Positions 17,049 through 30,434 of a stretch of 49,187 nucleotides of DNA are shown piece after piece. The notes beneath the pieces were generated by a model. That model had not been told where the DNA came from, did not search any database, and worked only from the letters and a program-made list of their open reading frames with translations. Location: the NCBI GenBank assembly GCA_027035765.1, contig JALVUD010000007.1, positions 1 through 49,187 on the forward strand. Reading direction: 5' to 3'. Source of the stretch: Campylobacteraceae bacterium. Lineage in GTDB: Bacteria > Campylobacterota > Campylobacteria > Campylobacterales > Sulfurovaceae. The stretch's first letter is position 1; each line of letters opens with the position of its first letter. A program made the translations under genes and the position numbers.

Positions 17049-17169
17049 GAACGATCCCCGACAGCTTTCAGCAGTCTTTTCTCTTTGGAACAGTTGACAA
17101 TATATTGATACGGTAGATGGGAGTCTGGCAGGATGGGGTGTTGAGCCCCCGTTGCGAGAAAGAAGAGGA

Positions 17170-18342
17170 TCAGCCCTGAAGTTCCCGGACAAATTTCTCG
17201 ATCCGGCGGATCCCCTCGCGGATAGTGACGATATCGGCAGCATAGGAGAAGCGGAAATACCCTTCACTGCCGAAGCCGATTCCGGGGACCACCGCCACAC
17301 CGTAGCGTTTGAGCAGCTCCTGGCTGAAGTGCATGGAGTCGTTGCTGATATCCTTGATATTGACGAAGAGGTAGAAAGCCCCCTGAGGTCTCAGGACGCT
17401 GATCCCTTCGATATCGTTGAAGAGGGCCACCGCCTCATGCATACGGGATTCGAAGGCTTGGCGCATGGTCTCGATCTCTTCGTCAACCTCTCCCAGCAGG
17501 GGAGGGATGGAGGCATATTGGGTGGGCGTGTTGATATTGGAGGTGCTCTGGGACTGCAGAGAGATCATCTTTTTGACCAGCTCCACATCCGGGGTCGCCA
17601 GATAGCCCATTCTCCAACCGGTCATGGCGACCGATTTGCTCAGACCGTTGACGGTCACGGTCCGCTGATAAAGATCCTCGCTGACAGAGGCTGTGGCGGT
17701 GAACTCGGTCCCGTCGAAGACCAGCTTTTCGTACATTTCGTCACTGACGACTTTGATGGCGGTTCCCTTGAGAACTTCACCCAGGGCTTCCAGCTCTTCG
17801 CGGCTGTAGACCGAGCCGGTCGGATTGGAGGGGGAGGTGAGGATCAGCATTTTGGTCCGTGAGGTGATAGCTGCCTCCAGCTGGGCCGGCGAGATCTTGA
17901 AGCCGCTGCGGTCGTCGGTTTCGATGATGACCGGCTTGCCCCCGGCATATTTGACCAGTTCGGGATAGGTGACCCAGTAGGGAGCGGGGATAATCACCTC
18001 GTCTCCCTCGTCGATCAGGGTCTGGGTAAGATTGAAAAGTGACTGCTTGGCTCCGTTGCTGACGAGGAGATGCTCCCGTTCGTAGTGCAGGCCGTTCTCC
18101 CGCCGAAACTTCTCCCGGATGGCATCGAGCAGTTCGGGAATCCCCGCGACAGAGGTGTATTTGGTGTGTCCCTGGCGGATCGCTTCGATGGCGGCCTCTT
18201 TGATCCGCTCCGGCGTGTCAAAATCGGGTTCTCCCGCGGAGAAGCTCAGGATATCCTTGCCCTGGGCTTTCAGCTCCCGGGCAAGGGTGGAGACTGCGAT
18301 GGTCATCGAAGGCGAAAGTGCCTGGATTCGTCTGGAAAACAT
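17170..18342 (-). CDS. aspC: Aspartate aminotransferase (class I, PLP-dependent)
   Basis: 390 residues. FSAGEPDFDTP (substrate-binding), SNGAKQSLFN, TSPSNPTGSVYSREEL, and VNGLSKSVAMTGWRMGY, where the Lys of LSKS carries the PLP Schiff base, define the I-gamma aspartate aminotransferase group. It interconverts aspartate/oxaloacetate and glutamate/2-oxoglutarate, and in Campylobacterota may also serve aromatic amino acids. ATG 18342 is used; the longer frame starts inside the promoter region. A full promoter lies upstream on the minus strand. Confidence 0.93.
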   Translation of the reverse strand: MFSRRIQALSPSMTIAVSTLARELKAQGKDILSFSAGEPDFDTPERIKEAAIEAIRQGHTKYTSVAGIPELLDAIREKFRRENGLHYEREHLLVSNGAKQSLFNLTQTLIDEGDEVIIPAPYWVTYPELVKYAGGKPVIIETDDRSGFKISPAQLEAAITSRTKMLILTSPSNPTGSVYSREELEALGEVLKGTAIKVVSDEMYEKLVFDGTEFTATASVSEDLYQRTVTVNGLSKSVAMTGWRMGYLATPDVELVKKMISLQSQSTSNINTPTQYASIPPLLGEVDEEIETMRQAFESRMHEAVALFNDIEGISVLRPQGAFYLFVNIKDISNDSMHFSQELLKRYGVAVVPGIGFGSEGYFRFSYAADIVTIREGIRRIEKFVRELQG

Positions 18343-18374
18343 CAATAGACCTTTTTGTTCTGTTGGATGCTGCA

Positions 18375-18402
18375 ATTATACACAAAGAGTTATCACAAGC
18401 AA
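18375..18402 (-). promoter_or_regulatory. Promoter of the aspartate aminotransferase gene
   Basis: Minus strand: TTGCTT, 16-bp spacer, TATAAT, with TG just upstream of the -10. The distance from -10 to the ATG is 32 bp. Confidence 0.65.
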
Positions 18403-18687
18403 CCGGAATTTGGAGGGGAGGATTGCGACGCTCCCGGCTTGTCATTTTCCCGAAGAATTTTTGTTCCGATATGACCTTGGATCTCCACACAGAGCAGGTT
18501 AGACTTGTGGAGTAATAAAGGTTCCAAGTGCGATAAAAAGAGTTCTGAAAAGGAGGAACGCATGACACGAAGTGGAAAGAGCGGGTTATCCTTACTTTTT
18601 TCCCCTGAAAGGTATTTCGGGAAACTGAAAGAAAACATGAAAGTTTGTTCAAAGGAGTTTAAAGGAAACTATGTCAAGATGAAATGT

Positions 18688-18785
18688 TTGCATGACAAAG
18701 CCAAACCCGCCGTGAGACGGGGACGGAAAGCCATGGGTCTCTCCCGGAGAGGGAGAGATCGCCAGGTTGCCAAAGCCGGAGAAGG
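18688..18785 (+). ncRNA. Cyclic-di-GMP-I (GEMM) riboswitch aptamer, probable
   Basis: The tract shows in order the GEMM-I landmarks: GCCAAACC, a GNRA-type loop (GTGAGAC), GGGACGGAAAGCC (consensus GGACGCAAAGCC), ATGGGTCT, a long hairpin and GCCAGGTTGCC. The hairpin is GGTCTCTCCC pairing with GGGAGAGATC around GGAGA, ten pairs with one G-U, in the position of P3. Only a few consensus bases differ. It lies about 160 bp before the first PilJ-type gene, in a 600-bp gap with no other gene. Recognition is by eye; a covariance-model search would settle it. Confidence 0.8.
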
Positions 18786-18811
18786 ATGGACGACGATCGG
18801 TGTCCATTTTC
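18786..18811 (+). terminator. Candidate riboswitch expression platform (hairpin plus T run)
   Basis: ATGGAC pairs with GTCCAT across a 10-nt loop and is followed directly by TTTT. It sits immediately 3' of the aptamer, where a ligand-controlled intrinsic terminator would be expected. The T run is short, so this is tentative. Confidence 0.4.
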
Positions 18812-18891
18812 TCGCAGATCTTTTTCCGCCCTCTTTCTCTGCTCGCGCACGTTCCGATGGCCTTTTGCGAACCAGTTTATTACATCTTTTA

Positions 18892-18900
18892 TGATACAAT
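18892..18900 (+). promoter_or_regulatory. Extended -10 (TGATACAAT) upstream of the PilJ operon
   Basis: TG-A-TACAAT, 45 bp before the first start codon. The same box precedes several other genes here. It is downstream of the aptamer, so the operon may have a riboswitch-controlled and a riboswitch-independent transcript. Confidence 0.5.
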
Positions 18901-18944
18901 CAATTAAGTTGATCTTATACAGATCGACGTGGAGAGGAGAGACA

Positions 18945-19724
18945 ATGAGAGGATTGAAACGCGCTACCGGTGTGATACTCGCCTTTTGTCTGGCGGTCAC
19001 GTTTTCCTATGCCATCGAGATAAAAAGTCTCGCCCAGGCTGTCAACGAAGCGGGCCGTCAGCGGATGTTGACCCAGCGGATGCTCAAAGATTACGCCATG
19101 ATCGGGATCGGCAATACCTTCGGCCATCCCAAAGAGGATCTGAAAAAAACCATGGAAATGTTCGAGGACCATCTGCAGGGCCTGACGGCTTTTGCCACCG
19201 ATCCCGAGACCAAAAAGAGCCTTGAAGAGCAGCGCCGGCTCTGGGAATCTATCAAAAAGATGCTCTCAGAACCACCCAGCAAGGAGAAGGCTGCCGAACT
19301 GCAGGGAAAACTGGACGAGCTGCTCAAAGCGGCGGACCGAACCACCAAGCTTTTCGCCAAGCAGACGGGCAAGAAGTCGGGGGAGATCATCAACATCTCC
19401 GGACGGCAGCGGATGCTCTCCCAGCGCATGGCCAATCTCTATATGCTCAAGGTCTGGGGGATCGACGATCCCAAATTCAAAGAGAAGATGGATGCGGCGA
19501 TGAAGCTCTTCGATGATTCCCTGAAACGCCTGATGAAATCGGATCTGAATACCCCGGAGATCAACAAGCTTCTGGCACGGGTGAAGAACAACTTCATGTT
19601 CTTCCAGGTGATGAACAAGTCCCAGTCCAAGTTCATCCCCTCGCTGATCTATAAAAAATCCAACGAGATCCTGAAAGACATGAACACCGTGACCGGCCTC
19701 TATGCGGCCCAGAAAGTGCAATAA
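18945..19724 (+). CDS. Exported PilJ-type (type IV pili MCP N-terminal) sensor protein, copy 1
   Basis: 259 residues: signal peptide MRGLKRATGVILAFCLAVTFSYA, then two all-helical PilJ/NarX-like modules. Each begins with the ligand-site motif: AGRQRMLTQRMLKDY (about residue 37) and SGRQRMLSQRMANLY (about 150). In NarX/PilJ proteins this GRQRMLSQR helix lines the anion (nitrate/nitrite) pocket. There is no transmembrane or signalling domain, so it should be a free periplasmic sensor. Start: ATG after GGAGAGGAG. It heads a four-gene unit ending in a hybrid kinase. Confidence 0.85.
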   Translation: MRGLKRATGVILAFCLAVTFSYAIEIKSLAQAVNEAGRQRMLTQRMLKDYAMIGIGNTFGHPKEDLKKTMEMFEDHLQGLTAFATDPETKKSLEEQRRLWESIKKMLSEPPSKEKAAELQGKLDELLKAADRTTKLFAKQTGKKSGEIINISGRQRMLSQRMANLYMLKVWGIDDPKFKEKMDAAMKLFDDSLKRLMKSDLNTPEINKLLARVKNNFMFFQVMNKSQSKFIPSLIYKKSNEILKDMNTVTGLYAAQKVQ

Positions 19725-19753
19725 ACCCAACCAACCACATAAGGAGTGATCGA

Positions 19754-20566
19754 ATGAAACAGATACTGAAACGAATCGGCCTGGCACTGGGGATCCTGCT
19801 CCTGGCCGGCAGTCCGGCTGTTCTGGCCGCCGAGACAGGGAAACCGGTCAACGCACTGGTCAAAAAGGATGCGATCCAGTTGATCAATATCGCCGGGAAA
19901 CAGCGGATGCTCTCCCAGCGGATCGCCAAGGACTATCTCTATCTCGGCAAAAAGATCGCCACGGACAAAGCCCGCAAAGAACTCGAAGTTTCGCTGAAAG
20001 AGTTCCGGGCCAATCAGAAAAAGCTGAGTGAGATGATCAACGATCCGGAGATCAAAAACCTCCTCGCCTTCGTCAATATGAGCCTCGAAGAACTGGAAGG
20101 CATCGTCAAGAAGCCTTTCAGTCTGGACAACGCCCAGCTGGTCCTGGACCTGAGCGAATCGATGCTGGAAGGGAGCCAGTATGTGGTCGACTCCCTCAAG
20201 AAACTGGCCAATATCAAAGAATCCAAAGTGGTCGCGACTGCCGGAAAACAGCGGATGCTGGCCCAACGGATCGCCAAATACTATATCGCCTATCAGGCCG
20301 GAATCAAGGACAAAAACACCATCGATCAGATGAAGGCGGCGGTCTCGGAGTTTGACAAGAACCTCAAGGCCCTGATGCAGAACAAAGACAACACCGCGAC
20401 CATCAACCAGAAGCTGGCCAAGGTCGATCGTCTCTGGAAGATCGTCTACAAGTTCTATCTCAACATTGAAAAAGGCGGTCTTCCTTTCATTGTCTATACC
20501 ACCACCAACGATATCACCAAAGAGATGGATGCGATCACCAAGCTCTATGTGGAACTCTACAAATAA
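19754..20566 (+). CDS. Exported PilJ-type sensor protein, copy 2
   Basis: 270 residues: signal peptide (LALGILLLAGSPAVLAAE), then the same two-module layout as its upstream neighbour with AGKQRMLSQRIAKDYLY (about residue 53) and AGKQRMLAQRIAKYY (about 165). The second module ends with a long helix ITKEMDAITKLY as in copy 1 (LKDMNTVTGLY), so the two are tandem paralogues. AAGGAG precedes the ATG. Probably secreted to the periplasm to bind a small anion and report to the membrane kinase encoded downstream. Confidence 0.85.
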   Translation: MKQILKRIGLALGILLLAGSPAVLAAETGKPVNALVKKDAIQLINIAGKQRMLSQRIAKDYLYLGKKIATDKARKELEVSLKEFRANQKKLSEMINDPEIKNLLAFVNMSLEELEGIVKKPFSLDNAQLVLDLSESMLEGSQYVVDSLKKLANIKESKVVATAGKQRMLAQRIAKYYIAYQAGIKDKNTIDQMKAAVSEFDKNLKALMQNKDNTATINQKLAKVDRLWKIVYKFYLNIEKGGLPFIVYTTTNDITKEMDAITKLYVELYK

Positions 20567-20617
20567 AATGGCATACATCGGAGAGATTATGAAGCAAGAC
20601 GAAGGGAGAGGAGATCA

Positions 20618-21376
20618 ATGAAACGACTCATAGCGATATGGCTGCTGGCGGCGGGATTGCTGCTGCCGCTGTCGGCGGCGACACGGACGGATGTCAACAT
20701 CATCGAGGCGACGGAGGATATCCGTTTTCTCAGCCAGGAGATCACCAAGAACTATCTCTATCTCTATGCCAATCCCCGGAAAAAGGACATCGCACGGGAG
20801 ATACGCAAAGAACTGGACCGGCTGGTCAAAAGTATCCGGACCATCTCCATTTCCACGGACAGCGAAGATACCAAGAACATTCTGGAGTTTCTGATCTACA
20901 GCAAAAACCAGATTGAGGAGCTCATCAAAGCCAAGCCGGACAAGGAGAAGGCGGCTCTGATGCTCGATTACAGTGAAACGCTGCTGGAGGGGGCCAACTC
21001 CATCGCCCATGAATACACCTACCAATTCACCGAGAGCGAGAAGATGCTGATCAAGAGCAAGCAGATCGAATTTCTCGTGGAGCGGAGTGCCAAATATTAT
21101 ATGGCGTTGGAGATCGGCCTGAATGACGAAGTCAACCGCCGGCAGATGATGCAGGCGATGGAGGAGCTTGAGGCTGATCTGCAGACGGTGGAGCACTATC
21201 CCTATCCCAAAACAATGGCTCCCTACAAAAAGCGCCTCTCCCGCGCCTGGAGTGTCACAAAGAGCCTTATCGACCGTCGGAAGAAACTCTTCGCCTCCAA
21301 CCTGCTGGTCCTGGCAGGCAACGAGACGGAGCAGGTCGCCCAGCAGTTCGTGCTCTATCACCGCAAAGCCAAATAA
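20618..21376 (+). CDS. Exported PilJ-type protein, divergent copy 3
   Basis: 252 residues with a signal peptide (LIAIWLLAAGLLLPLSAA). The helical pattern of copies 1 and 2 is kept, but the motifs have drifted: TEDIRFLSQEITKNYLYLY in the first module and SKQIEFLVERSAKYYMAL in the second. The Gly-Arg/Lys-Gln-Arg-Met core is lost in both, so the anion site is probably gone or changed. It ends 15 bp before the kinase gene. I infer a non-binding or altered-specificity subunit. Confidence 0.75.
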   Translation: MKRLIAIWLLAAGLLLPLSAATRTDVNIIEATEDIRFLSQEITKNYLYLYANPRKKDIAREIRKELDRLVKSIRTISISTDSEDTKNILEFLIYSKNQIEELIKAKPDKEKAALMLDYSETLLEGANSIAHEYTYQFTESEKMLIKSKQIEFLVERSAKYYMALEIGLNDEVNRRQMMQAMEELEADLQTVEHYPYPKTMAPYKKRLSRAWSVTKSLIDRRKKLFASNLLVLAGNETEQVAQQFVLYHRKAK

Positions 21377-21391
21377 AGCAGAGGAAACGAA

Positions 21392-24559
<3,168 letters not shown>

Positions 24560-24638
24560 GCCTCCTTGCGGGGCGACGAGGCGTCGATTTCCTCTTCCGA
24601 ATGCAACCCAGGTAGAATTTTTCTTTTCAAAAGATCGT

Positions 24639-24644
24639 TATAAT
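24639..24644 (+). promoter_or_regulatory. -10 box of trxC
   Basis: TATAAT 49 bp before the start codon, in A/T-rich DNA after the kinase gene. Confidence 0.45.
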
Positions 24645-24693
24645 CCTCCAAACCCGGCGGAACATTTCCGCCCCGAAAAACAGGAGGTAGAAA

Positions 24694-25119
<426 letters not shown>

Positions 25120-25202
25120 CGTCACAAAGGCAACGCCTTTTTGATGGAAGATGGAAGATTGAAGATGGAGGATTTTTGATGGCATTGCTTTGCGACGCTC
25201 TA

Positions 25203-25211
25203 TGCTACAAT
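25203..25211 (+). promoter_or_regulatory. Extended -10 (TGCTACAAT) of the two-component operon
   Basis: TG-C-TACAAT, 25 bp before the regulator start codon, so the leader is very short. Confidence 0.55.
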
Positions 25212-25235
25212 TTTCCAAACTGACCAGGGAGAATC

Positions 25236-25913
25236 ATGGCGGCGAAACGACTTTTGCTCCTCGAAGACGACAGTAATCTGAGCGAGACGCTCTGCGACTA
25301 TCTGGAGAGCGCCGGCTACGAGGTGGTACCGGTCTATGACGGGGAAGCGGCCCAGGACCGGCTCTATGAGGAGCGTTTCGATCTGCTGCTTCTGGATGTC
25401 AATACCCCCGGAATCAACGGCTTCGAGTTTCTTCGGGATGCCAGGGAACGGGGGGTGGAGACGCCGGCGATCTTCATCACGGCCCGGCGGAGCGTCGAAG
25501 ATCTGGAAGAGGGCTTTCGCAGCGGGGCGGACGACTATATCCGCAAACCCTTTGAGCTGCGGGAGCTGAAGGTCCGGGTCGAGACACTGCTGGGACGGGG
25601 AGTCATCCACCCCAAAGATCCCGGCATCGACCTGGGCGAAGGCCTGCACTACGATCCTGCCTCCCAGCGACTGAGTGGCCCCGAGGGGGAGGAGATCCTG
25701 GGGCGAAAAGAGGCGCGGCTTCTGGAGCTTTTTCTCCGCCATCCGGGAGAGGTGCTCTCCCATGAGCGGATCTACGAAACGCTCTGGGGGTATGACGAGG
25801 AGCCCAGCGACAGCGCCCTGAGAACCTACATCAAAAACCTCCGCCGGCGCATCGGCAAAGAGCGTATCGTCAGCCTCAAGAAGCAGGGGTATCTCTACCG
25901 TGCTCCGGAGTGA
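25236..25913 (+). CDS. OmpR-family response regulator
   Basis: 225 residues. Receiver domain: LLLEDDSNLSETL (acidic pair), LLLLDVNTPGINGFEF (phospho-acceptor Asp54), ITARRS and DDYIRKPF (Lys). The C-terminal winged helix has GRKEARLLELFLRHPGEVLSHERI and RTYIKNLRRRIG (recognition helix). It binds DNA as a dimer at direct repeats. The stop overlaps the kinase start by 14 bp, so the pair is translationally coupled. Confidence 0.92.
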   Translation: MAAKRLLLLEDDSNLSETLCDYLESAGYEVVPVYDGEAAQDRLYEERFDLLLLDVNTPGINGFEFLRDARERGVETPAIFITARRSVEDLEEGFRSGADDYIRKPFELRELKVRVETLLGRGVIHPKDPGIDLGEGLHYDPASQRLSGPEGEEILGRKEARLLELFLRHPGEVLSHERIYETLWGYDEEPSDSALRTYIKNLRRRIGKERIVSLKKQGYLYRAPE

Positions 25914-27069
25914 ACGCAAGAGCCTGCGCCGTTTCCTGGTACTCTACATGCTTCTGATGCTGGGGCTCTTCGCTCTGGGGAGCCTTCTCTATTACCGTTC
26001 CCAGGAGCAGGTGATGCTGCTGCAGACCAAGAGTCGGCTGATGGACTATGCCGCCGAGCAGATCCGGCGTCTCAAACGGCTCCACGAGCACTTCCCCCAA
26101 CAGAACCGCTATCCCAGAGATCCCCGATTCCGCAGTGCCATCTACGACCTGGAGTATGTCAAGATCTTCTCCACCCTGCGGGACGGACGGGTCGATTTTC
26201 TGGGGGATATCTACAGCGTGGGGGATGTGATCCACTACGTGAAGATCCTGGACAACTACTATCTGGGGGCCAAATATCTCTTTGTCGAGGTTCCCAGAGA
26301 CCGAAGCTGGCAGCAGGCGGTGCTGGGGCGGATCGCCCTGGCCGGAACGGTACTGGGGATTCTCCTGGCGCTTCTGGGTTACTCCCTGGCGAGGCTCTTT
26401 GTCCGTCCCATGCGCCAGTCGATCCGTCTGCTGGACGACTTCATCCACGACACGACCCATGAGCTCAACACGCCCCTGAGCTCCATCCTGGCCAATATCG
26501 AGATGATCGACCCTGCCGCCATGAAGGAGGGCGACCGCCGCCGGCTGGAGCGGATCGGTGTGGCGGCGCGCACCGTCTCGACCCTCTACGAGGATCTCAA
26601 GTTCCTGACCCTGGAGCGCCATCGGCCGGTAAGGGACGAGCGCTTTTCCCTCGATCGGCTGCTGAAGGAGCGTCTGGACTATTTCGAGGTGATGCTGCGC
26701 TCCAAGCAGCTGGAACTGCGAACCGACATCGCGCCGGTAACGATTCGGGCCGACCGCCGCCTGCTGGCACGGCTCATCGACAATCTCCTCTCCAACGCGA
26801 TCAAGTACAACCGCCGGGGCGGTCGGATCGAAGTGAGCCTTCGTCCGGGGAGCCTGCGGATCGCCGATACCGGGGTGGGGATCGATGAAGAGGCCCTTGA
26901 GCAGATCTTCGAGCGCTACCGCCGCTTCGACTCCAGCGAGGGGGGGTTCGGTCTGGGGCTGGATATCGTCAAGCGGATCGCCGACCGTTACGGCTTCGTG
27001 ATCGACATCCGCTCCCGCAAAGGGGAGGGGACGGAGATCACCCTGTCATGGAAAGCGGAAGAGGAATGA
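25900..27069 (+). CDS. Sensor histidine kinase
   Basis: 389 residues: helix 1 (LVLYMLLMLGLFALGSLLYY), a small periplasmic sensor (about 40-140), helix 2 (IALAGTVLGILLALLGYSL), HisKA with DTTHELNTPL (His187), N box LIDNLLSNAIKYN, G1 IADTGVGID and G2 GGFGLGLDIVK. The start is GTG, inside the end of the regulator gene. Signal unknown; the next genes encode c-type cytochromes, which hints at a redox or respiratory cue, but that is inference. Confidence 0.9.
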   Translation: MLRSERKSLRRFLVLYMLLMLGLFALGSLLYYRSQEQVMLLQTKSRLMDYAAEQIRRLKRLHEHFPQQNRYPRDPRFRSAIYDLEYVKIFSTLRDGRVDFLGDIYSVGDVIHYVKILDNYYLGAKYLFVEVPRDRSWQQAVLGRIALAGTVLGILLALLGYSLARLFVRPMRQSIRLLDDFIHDTTHELNTPLSSILANIEMIDPAAMKEGDRRRLERIGVAARTVSTLYEDLKFLTLERHRPVRDERFSLDRLLKERLDYFEVMLRSKQLELRTDIAPVTIRADRRLLARLIDNLLSNAIKYNRRGGRIEVSLRPGSLRIADTGVGIDEEALEQIFERYRRFDSSEGGFGLGLDIVKRIADRYGFVIDIRSRKGEGTEITLSWKAEEE

Positions 27070-27140
27070 CATGGTAGAGAGTTATTGGTATATTGGTGTA
27101 TTGGCGTATTGGGAGAATTTTCGATCCGGAAGGGTGTCAG

Positions 27141-27464
27141 ATGCGTAAAATGGTGCTGTTGTTTCTTATCGGAGCGCTCTGGGGCGGGAGTTTCGACCGA
27201 AACTGCATCCCCTGCCACCGCAAAGAGGGGGTCTCCCTGCGCCTGACCTTCATGAACGCTCTGCTGATCTACAGCGGAGAGCACAACATGAAAGCGGGTC
27301 TGAAGTATTTTCTGCGCCACCCTTCCCGGGAGACTTCGGTGATGGGAGAGGAGTATTTCCGCACCCACCGGCTCAAGGCGCCGCTGACGCTTCCGGAGCG
27401 GGAGCTGGACGAAGCGCTGGACGAGTACTGGGAACGCTACAAGGTGATCGGTCGGCTTCGCTAG
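27141..27464 (+). CDS. Small exported c-type cytochrome-like protein
   Basis: 107 residues with a short signal peptide (MRKMVLLFLIGALWGG) and a single haem site CIPCH near the mature N-terminus. The remainder is helical (LRLTFMNALLIYSGEHN). It does not look like a standard c553; similar small proteins accompany c cytochromes in Campylobacterota. ATG 27141 follows GGAAGGG; the upstream codons are low-complexity DNA. The distal haem ligand is not clear; a Met in NMKAG or VMGEE is possible. Confidence 0.7.
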   Translation: MRKMVLLFLIGALWGGSFDRNCIPCHRKEGVSLRLTFMNALLIYSGEHNMKAGLKYFLRHPSRETSVMGEEYFRTHRLKAPLTLPERELDEALDEYWERYKVIGRLR

Positions 27465-27483
27465 GAGGAGAAGTATTACCTGG

Positions 27484-27504
27484 ACTTCACAATAACTTCA
27501 CAAT
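27484..27504 (+). promoter_or_regulatory. Tandem ACTTCACAAT direct repeat (candidate operator)
   Basis: Two perfect copies of ACTTCACAAT with an 11-bp period, directly upstream of the -10 of the cytochrome gene. The spacing places both on one helix face, as OmpR-type dimers prefer. Confidence 0.5.
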
Positions 27505-27509
27505 TTTTC

Positions 27510-27518
27510 TGCTACAAT
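27510..27518 (+). promoter_or_regulatory. Extended -10 (TGCTACAAT) of the cytochrome c gene
   Basis: TG-C-TACAAT, 30 bp before the start; no consensus -35, its place being taken by the tandem repeat. Confidence 0.55.
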
Positions 27519-27548
27519 TATCTCTGTAATCACATACAAGGAGTTTCC

Positions 27549-27848
27549 ATGAAAAAAATCGCATTGACCATGATCTTTGCCGGTGCTACTCTGATGGCAG
27601 CCGACGGTGCTGCACTTTTCGCCAAGTGTGCAGGATGCCACGGACAAGACGGCAAGACCAAAGCTCTGGGCAAATCTGCTCAAATTGCCGGAATGCCTGC
27701 CGCTGATATCGTTAAAAAACTGCAGGGCTACAAAGCCGGCACCCTGAACCAGTACGGTATGGGTGGGGTCATGCACGGTCAAGCCGCTTCTCTGAGCGAC
27801 GACGACATGAAGGCCCTGGCTGACTACATCAGCAAGCTCGGCAAGTAA
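27549..27848 (+). CDS. Cytochrome c553-type class I monohaem cytochrome
   Basis: 99 residues: signal peptide MKKIALTMIFAGATLMA, haem site CAGCH in FAKCAGCHGQDGKTKALG, distal Met in GGVMHGQA or YGMGG, and the closing helix MKALADYISKLG. This is the small periplasmic electron carrier of Campylobacterota that links the bc1 complex with terminal oxidases and periplasmic reductases. ATG after AAGGAG. Its own promoter and a strong terminator frame the gene. The codon use, rich in simple high-expression codons, fits an abundant protein. Confidence 0.92.
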   Translation: MKKIALTMIFAGATLMAADGAALFAKCAGCHGQDGKTKALGKSAQIAGMPAADIVKKLQGYKAGTLNQYGMGGVMHGQAASLSDDDMKALADYISKLGK

Positions 27849-27856
27849 TGGCCATC

Positions 27857-27890
27857 TCACCGCTGCGGCGGTGAACTTTTCTTCTTTTTC
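27857..27890 (+). terminator. Intrinsic terminator of the cytochrome c gene
   Basis: TCACCGC pairs with GCGGTGA around TGCG, followed by ACTTTTCTTCTTTTT. It begins 8 bp after the stop. Confidence 0.8.
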
Positions 27891-28177
27891 TCAATTTCTT
27901 CAATAGTTTTTTTTGTTTTTTATAACACCATCAAAAATACGATAGATCGCATTCCCAGAATCCCCATCCTAACCTCCTCCAACGCGAAGGACTTACGTCA
28001 CACAGGCTGCGCCTTTCCCCCTCGTTTCCACCATCCTGGTGGGAATGCGTTCCCTGAAATATCACGGCATATAATGCGTGACACAAATGTGAAAGTACCG
28101 TAGGCGGTGTCCCACCGAGGACGGACGGGAATGAGAAAAATATCTTTATCGCGCTACACACTGGATACCGATCCTTA
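27891..28177. other. Gene-free spacer with a repeat fragment
   Basis: No convincing frame. It contains a fragment of dispersed repeat family 1 (AACGCGAAGGACTTACGTC, 27981-27999) and GGTGGGAATGCGTTCC with a nearby CGCATTCCCAGAATCC, a loose inverted pair. Confidence 0.5.
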
Positions 28178-28186
28178 TGATACAAT
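28178..28186 (+). promoter_or_regulatory. Extended -10 (TGATACAAT) of the YyaL-like gene
   Basis: The same TTATGATACAATC box found before the PilJ operon; 24 bp before the start codon. Confidence 0.55.
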
Positions 28187-28210
28187 CCATCAATTGACGA
28201 AGGAGAACGG

Positions 28211-30280
<2,070 letters not shown>

Positions 30281-30396
30281 TGGGGGAATTGTGGGTCAAT
30301 ACATCATGCCGATATGAGTTAAATTCAGGATAAAATCCTGATATTTTTTGAAAAATTAGGAATATAATCCGAATTTTGCTAGTTTAGAGCCATATC

Positions 30397-30434
30397 CATA
30401 ATACCGTGGATCCTGAATCAAGTTCAGGATAACG
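30397..30434. repeat. Dispersed palindromic repeat, family 2 (divergent copy)
   Basis: CCATAATACCGTGGATC followed by CTGAATCAAGTTCAG, an inverted repeat. It is a relative of the longer elements at 31605-31682 and 48052-48128, and forms the last codons of the HIT gene. Confidence 0.5.

Noticed and set aside
17100-17169. Hairpin GGGGTGTTGAGCCCC after the aminotransferase gene as a terminator
   Set aside because: Only four pairs and no T run on the minus strand.
18561-18894. A 110-codon frame with a strong AAGGAGG site before ATG 18561
   Set aside because: It runs straight through the riboswitch hairpins, has no domain, and its codons are unlike its neighbours. A short leader peptide cannot be excluded.
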